A stretch of 64,000 nt of DNA from Candidatus Peregrinibacteria bacterium (lineage in GTDB: Bacteria > Patescibacteriota > Gracilibacteria > UM-FILTER-43-11). The stretch covers positions 88,555-152,554 of the forward strand of contig JAFGTE010000013.1 of the NCBI GenBank assembly GCA_016934215.1, written 5' to 3'. Under the pieces are notes generated by a model, which did no database searches, was not told where the DNA came from, and saw only the letters and a program-made list of their open reading frames with translations. This document shows positions 35,501 to 43,636 of the stretch, piece by piece (position 1 is the stretch's first letter; each line of letters starts with the position of its first letter). Made by a program: the position numbers and the translations under genes.

Positions 35501-38307
35501 GTGGAGGTAAAATGGCCGTCGGCTATCCTTATTACGCTTTACGTGCCACTTACCGGGTTGGCAAACAAGCTGTATCTTCCATTATTACGGCACCCATCGC
35601 CGCCAAAGAATATGGCTGGCGAAGGCCTGTTGACGTCGCCAAAAGAGCGGGGCGCGGTATGGCCGATCTGGTACGTTATCGTTCAATATGGCCCGGCCAG
35701 AATATTCCCAATATGCTGGATAACGCCCGGTGGTTCGAACACTATTCCGAAGGAAGCAGTGAACTTTCAGGATTATCCCTCAAACAAAAACTGCATTATC
35801 TTAAGTCCGCTGAGGGTCGTGGCGTGCTTATTTCCAGACTGGGAAAAAGCTTTAACACCAGTATGGCATTGCGCCGTGCTGTCAGATTTGCCCGGGATTA
35901 CAATCATTTTTTCAATTTTGAACCAGCTTCTCTCTTCAGGCTAAAAGTTTCAGAAATTGAAAAAATGGACAGCGCAGAGATTGGTAAATTAAAGGAAGAC
36001 CGTATTCCCAGATTAAGGGCTTTTCTTGAAGGTACTAATTCTTACGGACCTACTTTCGATAAAATGAGAGCCCTTATAAGAGAGGGAAAATATGGTACTG
36101 ATCTTGAAGGGGCGCTGGCTAAGCTGATGAAAGCGGAAATGCATAGTCTTGAAGAGGCGGAAGCTAGAGCACTTGCGAAGCAATTACTATCAGAAAAAGA
36201 CATCAATAATCTGCAGGCAAGGATGAAGAAGGGGCTCGAAGCCATCAGAAAAGAAGCTACAATCACAGCAGTGGCTATTCGAAGAAAAGAATCGGCTCCT
36301 TCAAAACCAAAGCTTCCCAAACTGGCTGCTAAAATCACTATTCCTGTCGATCTTGGGGGCGGCAAATACCGTTACATGGGTGAGGAAATTCAGCTCAGAA
36401 CAAGTGACATCGACCAGATGACAAAGAAAATGGAGGGTGATCGGGCAAAAGCCACTGAAAGGCTTTGCCGGGAACGATGGAGCCAGCCGAGAATGGTCCA
36501 TGAAGGACCTAAAGGAAGAACTTACAGGTACCGGGGCGGTGAATTTGTGCTGACCCCTGCCGAATATCAGAAAGCGGATGCTAAAGGGATTGCCCGTCTA
36601 TGCGAAGCAAAGTATGCCGAATCCATCAATATCCAGGATGCGCGCATGGTAAAAGGGGTGCCGGAAGTAAAGATCAACGGACAATGGGTCAAAGCACCCG
36701 AAGGCCCCGGCGCACTGGATAAAATCAAGAAGGATTATATAGAAGCAGCCAAACGCGCGGGTTACGAGCTGACTTATCGGGATCTGAGTAATTATAAAGT
36801 GCTGAAGTACTGGCCTGTCTTAGAAAAAATCGCCGGACCGGCTATGGCTGTTGCTATGATTCATCATTTAGAAACGGCTGAAAACAAAAGAGAAGCGGTT
36901 GCTGAAACGGGTGTAGCTATTGCTGCCATTTATGCGGGTATGGCAGGCGCCAGAAAAGCAACCAGCTTTTGGACACCAGCCTCCATTAAAGGACAAATCG
37001 GTAAACAGGGCTTGATCTTTCTGGCCGGTATCGGTACCGCCATCGGCGTGACCGAACCAATCAGTGATCTTCTGGATGATATGATTCCTAAGTTTGCCGG
37101 TGATCAGCAGATGGCTGTTGAAATGATCAGTTTCTTTGAAAAGGCAACCGCAAGAAGTATAACAACTCAGGCACTTCACAGGCTGGAAGTCACCGTTGCC
37201 AAAAAAGCCATTGAAAAGAAAGGATTGCAGTCTATCGGAAAATTCCTGGGGAAGAAAATTGAATCGACGGTACTTAAAAAAATCGCCACTTTTGCCTCCA
37301 AGCCGTTGCTCAGAAAAGTCGCCCTTTCACTGGGCGTGAGAGGCACGGTACTGGCCGGTTTATTGGTGGATGATGCCACGGTTATCGGCGTAATCGACGA
37401 CGTGGTGGCCGTAGGCATGGGGGTATGGATGGCGAAAGACGTTTACGATCTGGCCGTTTTAACCAGCCGATCTTATAAGATCAAAGAAGCAATGGAAGCG
37501 TACAATAAGCTTCCGATTGCTGAAGTCCAACCGGCTACCGTTACTGATGAAAAAGCGATTGAGGCCGCACTGGCCACCCACGACGCCAAAATTGAAGATC
37601 TTAGCGGTGAAGAATTGATGGAGCTTATCAAGACGATACCTGACATTCGATTAAAGATCACCCGCGAAGGTTCAAGCGGCTATGAAGAGTATCGTTTTGT
37701 GAAAGGTGAGGTCTATTCCACTAAAATTAAAACACAGTCCGGCGAGATCCTTGAGCTTTCCGATGAAGAGCTTAATCAGGAAATCGCTGTCGGCCCCCCG
37801 CAGGAATTCAGAACCTGGGAAATCGACTATAATCAGCCCAAAGAAAAACTGGAGGCTAATTACCGAATGGCGCTTTTATATACCAAAAGCGAATGCGGCT
37901 GGACCAAGCTTGATTTTGAAATTAAGGATGGTGAAAATATTCTGCTGAAACGTCTGGATAGTCCTTACAGTACTACCATCACCCGTTCGGGCGACAAGTG
38001 GGCGGTGGAAGGATTCAGCAGTGGGCACACCCTCTTCCAAGCGCTTGTGCTAGCCAATCTGGTCAATAAAATTCACGGCATTTTTGCTAAAGAAAGCCAT
38101 TATGGCGGCAGTGATCAGCCTTTCCATATGGACGGCGGTAATATTGATTTCGACAAGAGCTGGAATCCGGTTGATCTGAGGATTCTCTCAGAAGAAACCA
38201 GCTGGCTTAGTTTTTATGATAAAGTCGGCGTCAATAAACAGGCCGTCGTGGATACTCTCAATGCCTGGTACCGGCTGGAATATAAACCTCTGGCTGATGC
38301 CGCCTAA
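32521..38307 (+). CDS. giant multi-domain membrane-associated protein (1928 aa), unknown function
   Basis: The largest gene of the window. The first 60 residues are Pro/Lys/Glu-rich (NPWAPSSVERNPFAPPPKP); there is no signal peptide. Hydrophobic helices lie at about 204-221 and 251-267, and a group at about 1440-1650 (AIAAIYAGMAGA, LIFLAGIGTAIGV, LAGLLVDDATVIGVIDDVV). Residues about 375-445 carry the DGTYLVITDGVETYFRF / GKWEWASKKQKEEGKWVATG module shared with the 20941 protein. A duplicated motif, GGKYRYMGEEIQL (about 1280) and GRTYRYRGGEFVL (about 1332), is internal. The remainder is mostly helical. No catalytic motif is recognised. Confidence 0.75.
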   Translation: MGNPPRNPWAPSSVERNPFAPPPKPIVTEERPRKEAPEKKEAPKGQRAATIEDYEKKKDKFKVAPDAPTVEQINEVKGNIERAKQFTAYQAFEAALTSVLRKLDDAGYDIMHIGDPGALEEMVNAAKEGKKFKLKKGVEEPKIVELNKPEEVAVQRLNQVISEKGPTATIVKTSWKERKETAIEANKGLGSKYLDYWKEDPVQAGFYTILGASILVGAGFLIKTGVQKAFASKEVDTSKGEKGASWAQKKIWIPIGLGLAGLVLGPVKLKSILASCGIDYFELEEKVKKGEEFTEDQKQKLQESGKKVQKQIEEERKKEAKAKGAGGAAAEAAEAPEAEEPESVPGALQTTEEAEESQKLLESGIGVLDGSGAYPLNDGTYLVITDGVETYFRFENGKWEWASKKQKEEGKWVATGANYYDDKEKFRRVNEISAKLAAGPEKPEQKPEEAIDENVKEALKYSVSRDMLIETYIYLAGGDREYSPVDIGQIERSIDQISGKKISEIQAFWEKNKNNKSGTIPRQNSLGNFGDDTREENIYLAVKIVATTATEFQKYSPKEDVSSLTPEQFFEKHINNDDSRKVSLSIQRSFIKAIEDGDITDLTELNDVNLEALNEQLKAMGADARDELATEFGIDLNEINKKDFGIMLGFLEQYGDLVEEDPDTAFARIKGFPKSSDEKTNEAVRIFYREVRKKTIETIIPAAVTRYNLDETVVSNKKKNPDIIKKHLNKQIKFNRAFFLCMVTRSMDLSKPAGSPQQELAFLFTVLGSIPREEKAKYISELAAASIDKLDKLPSLAALQPYISMVGKFAITRVEKRLRTWGYWLSAFMRHRSPEEQEEFLSELRDKPFFDFGWLREGAKEFGGGGLQIGWDFLRPFIESGKVTLDEISHCEGPIDFMQLAVKAGATFMFGEDENGEPTGMMHFMGDVFWCRPWGIVWETLKSAKDGDLGGMIQVWTVGSAPFVAYGAAHGFLRAYWNQGGWQTGRQALGALKGGGKMAVGYPYYALRATYRVGKQAVSSIITAPIAAKEYGWRRPVDVAKRAGRGMADLVRYRSIWPGQNIPNMLDNARWFEHYSEGSSELSGLSLKQKLHYLKSAEGRGVLISRLGKSFNTSMALRRAVRFARDYNHFFNFEPASLFRLKVSEIEKMDSAEIGKLKEDRIPRLRAFLEGTNSYGPTFDKMRALIREGKYGTDLEGALAKLMKAEMHSLEEAEARALAKQLLSEKDINNLQARMKKGLEAIRKEATITAVAIRRKESAPSKPKLPKLAAKITIPVDLGGGKYRYMGEEIQLRTSDIDQMTKKMEGDRAKATERLCRERWSQPRMVHEGPKGRTYRYRGGEFVLTPAEYQKADAKGIARLCEAKYAESINIQDARMVKGVPEVKINGQWVKAPEGPGALDKIKKDYIEAAKRAGYELTYRDLSNYKVLKYWPVLEKIAGPAMAVAMIHHLETAENKREAVAETGVAIAAIYAGMAGARKATSFWTPASIKGQIGKQGLIFLAGIGTAIGVTEPISDLLDDMIPKFAGDQQMAVEMISFFEKATARSITTQALHRLEVTVAKKAIEKKGLQSIGKFLGKKIESTVLKKIATFASKPLLRKVALSLGVRGTVLAGLLVDDATVIGVIDDVVAVGMGVWMAKDVYDLAVLTSRSYKIKEAMEAYNKLPIAEVQPATVTDEKAIEAALATHDAKIEDLSGEELMELIKTIPDIRLKITREGSSGYEEYRFVKGEVYSTKIKTQSGEILELSDEELNQEIAVGPPQEFRTWEIDYNQPKEKLEANYRMALLYTKSECGWTKLDFEIKDGENILLKRLDSPYSTTITRSGDKWAVEGFSSGHTLFQALVLANLVNKIHGIFAKESHYGGSDQPFHMDGGNIDFDKSWNPVDLRILSEETSWLSFYDKVGVNKQAVVDTLNAWYRLEYKPLADAA

Positions 38308-38867
38308 ACTTCATCCAATGGTTTTCGCCGGCCACTCGCGCTAAAGTATTTGAAGTAGATGGACTTGATTGCCTCAAACGTGCTGGTCAGGAGAGTTTTT
38401 AAGGTCTCCTGTAAACGCCTGATTTTAGCAATACGTGAACTGTATTCCTGAGCGGAGCCGGTCGTGAGGTTTTTTTTGAGGGCGTTTGCTTTTTGTAATT
38501 CCAGTTTTATCTGAGCCTGAATAGCAGTACGGATCTTTTTAATCATGATTTCCTCACTGGGAAGTCCGCGCCGCATGGCAAAAGCGGCGGCTGCCTGAGC
38601 CTTTTGAGCCTGAAGGGCCGCGCTGCCGGCTTTTATATCCCCCTGATTACCCGATTCTCCTTTTCTTTCTGAGATTTTTTCTTTGGGCGCTTCCACCCCG
38701 GCCATGACATCGGCCACTTCGGTCTGAACTCCTTCAGCGCTTTTCATTACCGCCTCACGACTTTCTGATTCTTTTTCCGTCTTTTTCTTTTCAAGCAATG
38801 TTTCAACCGTTTCTATTTCGGAGGGTTTTTTGACTACTTCTGTGTTTTTATCGTGATGTGATTCCAA
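38304..38867 (-). CDS. Lys/Glu-rich helical protein of unknown function
   Basis: 187 residues. The N-terminal 90 are charged and low in complexity (VETLLEKKKTEKESESREAV, AQKAQAAAAFAMRRGLPSEEIMI). The C-terminal half is one long helical region: IRTAIQAQIKLELQKANALKKNL..YSSRIAKIRRLQETLKTLLTSTFEAIKSIYFKYF. It converges with the giant gene and overlaps its stop by 4 nt. No domain name can be supported. Confidence 0.6.
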   Translation of the reverse strand: MESHHDKNTEVVKKPSEIETVETLLEKKKTEKESESREAVMKSAEGVQTEVADVMAGVEAPKEKISERKGESGNQGDIKAGSAALQAQKAQAAAAFAMRRGLPSEEIMIKKIRTAIQAQIKLELQKANALKKNLTTGSAQEYSSRIAKIRRLQETLKTLLTSTFEAIKSIYFKYFSASGRRKPLDEV

Positions 38868-38944
38868 AAGTAACCATTAAATACTATCGGGATTATAACA
38901 AGAAATCTTGTCATCAGAAAGCCTAATTGATACGATAAACGGCG

Positions 38945-39580
38945 ATGAAAACGTTTTATTCTTCTACATTTTTGACTGTTGTGCTCGCTTTTTTGGCGTT
39001 ACTCGGCCGCACGGGCACACCGGTTGTCATCGTTCAGAATGCGCCCACCCCCGCTTTTCAAACCATTATCGAACCAATCGGGCCTGCTTTGGAAGCGGAG
39101 GAGGGAAGCAAGGTAAAAGTGGAAATTTTTAATACCTTTGACTGTCAAAGCTGTAACAGCTTCGGCCAGGGTATTTTGCCTCAGTTAGTTGAAAAATATG
39201 GTGGAGACGATCATGTTGATATGCACCTGTTTCTGATCCCCAACCGAGCCAGTGAAGCGGAACTTTATGCCACCCGGGGGGCTTATTGTGCTGCTAAATA
39301 TAATTTGTTCTGGGACATGATTTACAAAATGCACGCAACGGAGGAACTAAGTAAGCGCGAAGTGGATCTCCTGGGGCAGGAATTAGGTCTGCCGATATTG
39401 GAGTTCAGAAGTTGTCTGGATTCAGAAGAATTCGATGAAACCATTGGACGGGATATCGCTTATGCCCAGGTTAGACAGATTTCTTACGTTCCGGTGATTT
39501 TTGTAAATGATACTCTGCTACTTGGCGCTCAACCGGTTGAAAATATTGAACGCGTTATCAATAAGTATTTAAATAACTAA
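38945..39580 (+). CDS. secreted DsbA-like thioredoxin-fold protein
   Basis: 211 residues with an N-terminal signal/anchor (MKTFYSSTFLTVVLAFLALLG). The thioredoxin fold has KVEIFNTFDCQSCNSFGQGILP, whose CQSC is the redox active site, and SYVPVIFVNDTLLLGAQP, where the Pro is the cis-proline. The DsbA/Thioredoxin_4 group acts outside the membrane in disulfide formation or exchange. The inserted helical domain is short. The HIT gene follows after 2 nt. Confidence 0.87.
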   Translation: MKTFYSSTFLTVVLAFLALLGRTGTPVVIVQNAPTPAFQTIIEPIGPALEAEEGSKVKVEIFNTFDCQSCNSFGQGILPQLVEKYGGDDHVDMHLFLIPNRASEAELYATRGAYCAAKYNLFWDMIYKMHATEELSKREVDLLGQELGLPILEFRSCLDSEEFDETIGRDIAYAQVRQISYVPVIFVNDTLLLGAQPVENIERVINKYLNN

Positions 39581-39582
39581 TT

Positions 39583-39906
39583 ATGGAAGATTGTTTATTC
39601 TGTAAAATCGCCGGCAAACAAATAGAAACCGAAATCGTGGATGAAAATAAGGAATTTGTGGCCTTCAATGATATCCATCCACGCGCCAAGCATCACATTT
39701 TGATCATTCCGCGTAAACATATCCCCAGTATGAATGATCTGAATGAAGCTGAAGGGGACGATGCGCTGATCGGTCGTATGATGCTTTTTGCGAGGGATCT
39801 GGCAAAAAAGAAAGGCTTTAGCGGTCACCAGCTTCAGTTTCATGTAGGTGAAAGCGGTGGCCAGATTATTTTTCACGTCCATTTACATCTGATGTCTGAT
39901 TCCTGA
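39583..39906 (+). CDS. HIT-family nucleotide hydrolase/transferase
   Basis: 107 residues. DCLFCKIAGKQIETEIVDE at the start and the histidine triad QIIFHVHLHLMSD at the end (HxHxH) identify a HINT-type protein, which hydrolyses purine nucleoside phosphoramidates. The DIHPRAKHHILIIPRKHIPS segment is family-typical. It lies 2 nt after the DsbA-like gene and ends before a T/A-rich hairpin. Confidence 0.94.
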   Translation: MEDCLFCKIAGKQIETEIVDENKEFVAFNDIHPRAKHHILIIPRKHIPSMNDLNEAEGDDALIGRMMLFARDLAKKKGFSGHQLQFHVGESGGQIIFHVHLHLMSDS

Positions 39907-39927
39907 AAACTTTAAAAAAGTTTTCAG
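39903..39927 (+). terminator. hairpin after the HIT gene
   Basis: CTGAAAACTT / AAGTTTTCAG, an uninterrupted 10-bp inverted repeat that begins inside the stop region. It lacks a strong T tract. The rest of the gap up to 40050 repeats CTTCGC-like words (cttcgcccagcttcgcagc) without a gene. Confidence 0.5.
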
Positions 39928-40050
39928 TACTTTCAAAATATCTGTTTTCGCTCAAAATTTTCTTCGCCCAGCTTCGCAGCTTCCTTCTGCGTACATGCCG
40001 CTTCAGGGTCTGCTTCGCGGGCTCGCAAAAATTTCTCACTCACTTATCCT

Positions 40051-40719
40051 ATGAATAAAGGCAAACTTTACATTGTCGCCACACCTATTGGAAACCTGGC
40101 TGATTTAACTTTCCGGGCCAAGGAGATTTTAGAAAGTACCGATTTAGTGGCCTGTGAAGATACGAGGCACACGGGCATTCTCCTTTCACATTACAAAATC
40201 GACACGCCCAAGCTTTCTTTTCATTCCCATAGCGGTCAGGCCAAAGTGGATAAAATTATGGTTTATCTGCAGGGCGGAAAAGACGTAGCACTGGTATCGG
40301 ATGCCGGTACGCCGGGGATTTCAGATCCCGGTTATGTACTTATTCAGGCGGCTTTGGAAACGGGTATTGAAATCATTCCGATCCCCGGTCCTTCTGCGGT
40401 GATTACGGCTTTGTGCGCCAGCGGTCTGCCCACCGATAAGTTTTTATATTTAGGTTTTCTGCCAGTTAAAAAAGGACGCCAGACCATCTTTAAAAAAATC
40501 GCCGAATCGGAGTATACGGTGGTTTTTTATGAATCCCCTCACCGCCTGCGTAAAACGCTGGAACAATTAAGCGAGTTTTTGAGCGTTAATGCCCGCGTGG
40601 TCGTGGCAAAAGAGCTAACGAAGTTTTATGAAAATTATTATCGCGGCACATTATCCGAAGTTTTGGCGAAAATCCCTGAAAAACCTAAAGGTGAATATGT
40701 AGTTATGGTCATCCCCTAG
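40051..40719 (+). CDS. rsmI: 16S rRNA (cytidine1402-2'-O)-methyltransferase
   Basis: Methylates the ribose of C1402 in the 30S decoding centre. GKLYIVATPIGNLADLTFRA is the family N-terminus. DLVACEDTRHTGILLSHYKI, VALVSDAGTPGISDPGYVLI and PIPGPSAVITALCASGLPTDKF form the SAM-binding tetrapyrrole-methylase fold. 222 residues means the shorter form without the C-terminal extension of Escherichia coli. Its stop codon lies in the TAGGCATATCT header of repeat copy C. Confidence 0.96.
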   Translation: MNKGKLYIVATPIGNLADLTFRAKEILESTDLVACEDTRHTGILLSHYKIDTPKLSFHSHSGQAKVDKIMVYLQGGKDVALVSDAGTPGISDPGYVLIQAALETGIEIIPIPGPSAVITALCASGLPTDKFLYLGFLPVKKGRQTIFKKIAESEYTVVFYESPHRLRKTLEQLSEFLSVNARVVVAKELTKFYENYYRGTLSEVLAKIPEKPKGEYVVMVIP

Positions 40720-40806
40720 GCATATCTCCAGACCAAGTAAATTCTGATGCGCCAAAGTGGCGCCACTTTGGCGCCAATATGGCACCGATCTGGCGCATCA
40801 GAATTT
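40717..40806. repeat. TAGGCATATCT header plus 11-bp-period palindromic array (copy C)
   Basis: Header at 40717-40727. The perfect 16-bp inverted arms AAATTCTGATGCGCCA (40739-40754) and TGGCGCATCAGAATTT (40791-40806) enclose five 11-bp units (40747-40801): ATGCGCCAAAG, TGGCGCCACTT, TGGCGCCAATA, TGGCACCGATC, TGGCGCATCAG. A perfect 26-bp palindrome lies at 40749-40774. It sits between convergent genes, so a bidirectional terminator role is possible. Confidence 0.85.
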
Positions 40807-40816
40807 TGTGAAAAAA

Positions 40817-41236
40817 TCAGGATACCCCTCTCATTATTTCTGTTTGGAATAAACTCATGACTTCCTTCAGTCCTTCTCCAAAAATCTCTTCAAAAGCTGT
40901 CTCAAAGTCAGCTTTATTTTTAAACAGCGTACTCCAGAATCTTTTTAATCTCTCTTTCCCGTATCGTTGTTCTAAAAAGGGATAAAGAAACCTTTCCCAT
41001 TCTTGCACATTTGGGTCATCCGGATTTAATTTAACTCGTCCAATGTATTTTGCAGTGATTTTTCTGCCTTCTTTTTTGTTATAATAGAAAACCGCGTAGT
41101 CAATATGAGCTCCTTTTTCACCTCTGTCGCTGTAGATACTGAAATCATAAACTGGGGAATCGTCCTGCGATTTTGATCCAGGTCCTCTTTCTTTTTTTTC
41201 TGAAATCCCATTAGGTGTGGATGGACTTTTTTGCAT
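40817..41236 (-). CDS. unknown protein downstream of the M23 peptidase
   Basis: 139 residues. I start it at the ATG 1 nt after the stop of the upstream gene; a GTG at 41251 is an alternative. The first 40 residues are polar and disordered; VYDFSIYSDRGEKGAHIDYAVFYY..ITAKYIGRVKLNP looks like a small beta sheet, followed by helices with FLEQRYGKERLKRFWSTLF. No signal peptide or family is recognised. The tight spacing suggests translational coupling with the peptidase gene. Confidence 0.6.
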   Translation of the reverse strand: MQKSPSTPNGISEKKERGPGSKSQDDSPVYDFSIYSDRGEKGAHIDYAVFYYNKKEGRKITAKYIGRVKLNPDDPNVQEWERFLYPFLEQRYGKERLKRFWSTLFKNKADFETAFEEIFGEGLKEVMSLFQTEIMRGVS

Positions 41237-41237
41237 G

Positions 41238-42914
41238 TTATTTGAGTTCACTCAAAAACTCATCCGGCACGTATTCGATGGGCATTTCATTGAGCGGCAG
41301 GTAGTTGAGCGGATTGACGGGCTGACCTTTGTACCAGACTTCAAAGTGCAGATGCGGCCCAGTGGTCTGCAGGCCGGCCCCCTTGGTTCCGGGCGTTCCG
41401 CCGGAAAGGCCAATCAATTCTCCTTTCTTCACAATCGTTCCGGGAGTTACTTTGATTTCTGATACATGACCATATACTGTTACAAGATTATTCTTATGAG
41501 CGAGTACAATGTAACTATAGCCATTTCCGCTGTCTTTTGTCTGGAATACGTAAGAATTGGCCGGTGCCCTGATTTCGGTGAATTGTTTGGCACGAATATC
41601 AATCGCCTGATGGGTTCCCCATTTTTTCGGATAGGTCGGGTCGTGGAAGGTGGCTGTAATTTTATTTGCCGGGACCGGCCAGATAAACGGTTTAACAAGT
41701 GATTTGATGACGTCTTCTTCGGACTGTCCATCAATGGAATCAATCATATCAAGGGCATCCTTGGTCTCCTGCAGGCTGTCAAAATCCGTCGGCGCTTCCG
41801 CCTGATGCACTTCTTCCAGTCCGTCATCAAGTACGCTCAGCTTCTCTTCAATCAGTCCGACATTCTCCTGCAGGTTCTGCACGGCAATAGCCGCTTCCAA
41901 TTGCTCCTGAAGCGCCTGTTCTAAAAGAAGCTGATATTTTTCTTCTTCCCCCTGCGTTTCTTCCAGCAATGTTTTTTTAGCCAGTCTGGTTTCTTCATAA
42001 CTACGCTTCTCTTTGGCCAGGGCTTCGTACAAAAAGTTTAAATCTGCCTCCTGACGAAGAATATCGTCCTGTTTTTCCTGCAGCATTTCACGTTTACGGT
42101 CCAGATCGTAAAAAACCTGTCGCCCGGTTTCTTCCATTACCTTAAAATATTCCTGTCCCAGCAGATTTTCACTCACCGACGCATCGGCCAGCAGTAATTT
42201 GAGCGTGCTGGCTCCATCGTCATAAAGATCAAAAAAGCGGTTTTCTTCTTCGTAAAGGAGCTTCACATAATCCAGCACAACCTTTTTATGAATTCCCAGT
42301 TCTACCTCCGCGCGCTGCAGAAAGAGCATCGCGTCTTTGATCTCAATTTTTTTCTCAGCAATCATCACCTCGACATTGGTCATTTTTTCTTTGGTCAGAC
42401 GGATGTGGGTATTGATCAGATCAATTTGTCCCTGGAGGTCGACAACCTGTTCACGAATGGGTATCAGCGTTTCTTCGGCCAGTTCAATTTCTTTTTCGAG
42501 TTCCTCAAAACGCTTTTGCTGTTCTTCAAGATTTTCTTTGACCCCCTCCAGTCTCATTTCAGCAAAAGATTTCTTGCCGCCCCAGTTACTGATCAGACTC
42601 TGACGGTATTCTTCAAAAGAATCCAGTGGCTCCGGAACGGAGGGAAGATATTCTTCATTGCGCTGTACCGGCCTTGGTACATCCGGTTCAAATTCAGTCA
42701 CCTGTACCCCATTTTCATCATAAACTCCCACATCGGTCACATCCCACAGTGTTTCCGTATAGCGGCCGTCTCCTTCATCGTAAACCGGCTCTACCGGAAT
42801 ATCGATATGTGTAAAATTATAACCATTGTTTTGGGCAAAAGTGATATATGGCGCCAGTAAGGCCGCCGCCAGGATGGTTGAGACAAACCGTTTCTTTGAT
42901 TGGAATGGGGTCAA
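41238..42914 (-). CDS. secreted M23 (LytM) peptidase with coiled-coil, EnvC-like
   Basis: 558 residues. Signal peptide MTPFQSKKRFVSTILAAALLAPYITFAQ. An Asp/Glu-rich segment, then a long coiled coil (about 115-380; LEEQQKRFEELEKEIELAEE and similar) and a C-terminal LytM domain. Zinc ligands are in HQAIDIRA (HxxxD) and GPHLHFEVWYKGQPVNPLNYL (HxH), with the additional LVTVYGHVSEI histidine, so the domain looks catalytically complete, unlike activators such as EnvC. It probably cleaves peptidoglycan stems in the envelope during division or growth. Confidence 0.93.
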   Translation of the reverse strand: MTPFQSKKRFVSTILAAALLAPYITFAQNNGYNFTHIDIPVEPVYDEGDGRYTETLWDVTDVGVYDENGVQVTEFEPDVPRPVQRNEEYLPSVPEPLDSFEEYRQSLISNWGGKKSFAEMRLEGVKENLEEQQKRFEELEKEIELAEETLIPIREQVVDLQGQIDLINTHIRLTKEKMTNVEVMIAEKKIEIKDAMLFLQRAEVELGIHKKVVLDYVKLLYEEENRFFDLYDDGASTLKLLLADASVSENLLGQEYFKVMEETGRQVFYDLDRKREMLQEKQDDILRQEADLNFLYEALAKEKRSYEETRLAKKTLLEETQGEEEKYQLLLEQALQEQLEAAIAVQNLQENVGLIEEKLSVLDDGLEEVHQAEAPTDFDSLQETKDALDMIDSIDGQSEEDVIKSLVKPFIWPVPANKITATFHDPTYPKKWGTHQAIDIRAKQFTEIRAPANSYVFQTKDSGNGYSYIVLAHKNNLVTVYGHVSEIKVTPGTIVKKGELIGLSGGTPGTKGAGLQTTGPHLHFEVWYKGQPVNPLNYLPLNEMPIEYVPDEFLSELK

Positions 42915-42939
42915 AAATTTGGGTTCAGTGAATCATATT

Positions 42940-42968
42940 ATTATACCAAAAAATGACTTAAAATACAA
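42940..42968 (-). promoter_or_regulatory. promoter of the GGTATAAT type for the M23 gene (P3)
   Basis: On the minus strand, TTGTAT (42968-42963), 17 bp, TATAAT (42945-42940), preceded by TTTTTTGG as in P1 and P2. The region up to 43051 has no gene. Confidence 0.6.
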
Positions 42969-43051
42969 GGATTTTAGGCTTAAATATCAGGAAAAACCTT
43001 ATTGCAGTACCTGGTTACTATGTGCTAACATTATTTTAATAAAACAAACAT

Positions 43052-43627
43052 ATGATCAGCTACCTTTCCGGCCTCATCATCGATAAAGATAAAAAGTCAC
43101 TGACTGTGCTTACCGGTGGCATCGGCTACCGCGTTTATGTGACGACGGATTTGCTGACTGAAGCTAAAGAAGATCAGAAGATTCAGCTATACATTCATAC
43201 CTCGGTTCGCGAGGATGACATCAGCCTTTATGGTTTTCAGACAAAGGAGGAGCTGATGTTTTACGAACAGCTTCTGAATGTTTCGGGGATCGGTCCTAAA
43301 ATGGCCCTGGACATTCTGACCACCCCTATTGCCATGACCAAAAACGCCATTCTCTCTGAAGATATTGGCTTACTCACCAAAATTAAAGGGCTGGGTAAAA
43401 AAACTGCCGAGCGTCTCTGCCTGGAGCTTAAAAATAAGATCGAACCGGTTATGATCCATCAGACTTCAAAAGATGCGTTTCGCCCCGCGGCTCATGAAGA
43501 TGCCGTACTGGCCTTGGAGAGTTTAGGCTATGAACGTTACCAGATTCTGAAATTCGTCTCTGAGCTTCCTGCTGATATAAAAGAAACGGAGGACATTGTG
43601 AAATCTTTCCTGAAAACATCCGCCTAA
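43052..43627 (+). CDS. ruvA: Holliday junction-binding protein RuvA
   Basis: 191 residues: OB-fold start MISYLSGLIIDKDKKSLTVLTGGIGYRVYV, acidic pin region HTSVREDDISLYGFQTKEELMFYEQLLNVSGIGPKMAL, a second helix-hairpin-helix LLTKIKGLGKKTAERLCLELKNK and a C-terminal RuvB-contact domain EDAVLALESLGYERYQILKFVSELP. ruvB is 18 kb away and no ruvC is in the window. TGTGCTAACAT about 30 nt upstream is a possible -10. Confidence 0.96.
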   Translation: MISYLSGLIIDKDKKSLTVLTGGIGYRVYVTTDLLTEAKEDQKIQLYIHTSVREDDISLYGFQTKEELMFYEQLLNVSGIGPKMALDILTTPIAMTKNAILSEDIGLLTKIKGLGKKTAERLCLELKNKIEPVMIHQTSKDAFRPAAHEDAVLALESLGYERYQILKFVSELPADIKETEDIVKSFLKTSA

Positions 43628-43636
43628 TCCATTTTT

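Noticed and set aside
4444..40801. 11-bp arrays considered as CRISPR or VNTR
   Set aside because: The units are too short and have no spacers, so CRISPR is excluded. Simple VNTR does not explain the shared header and symmetry.
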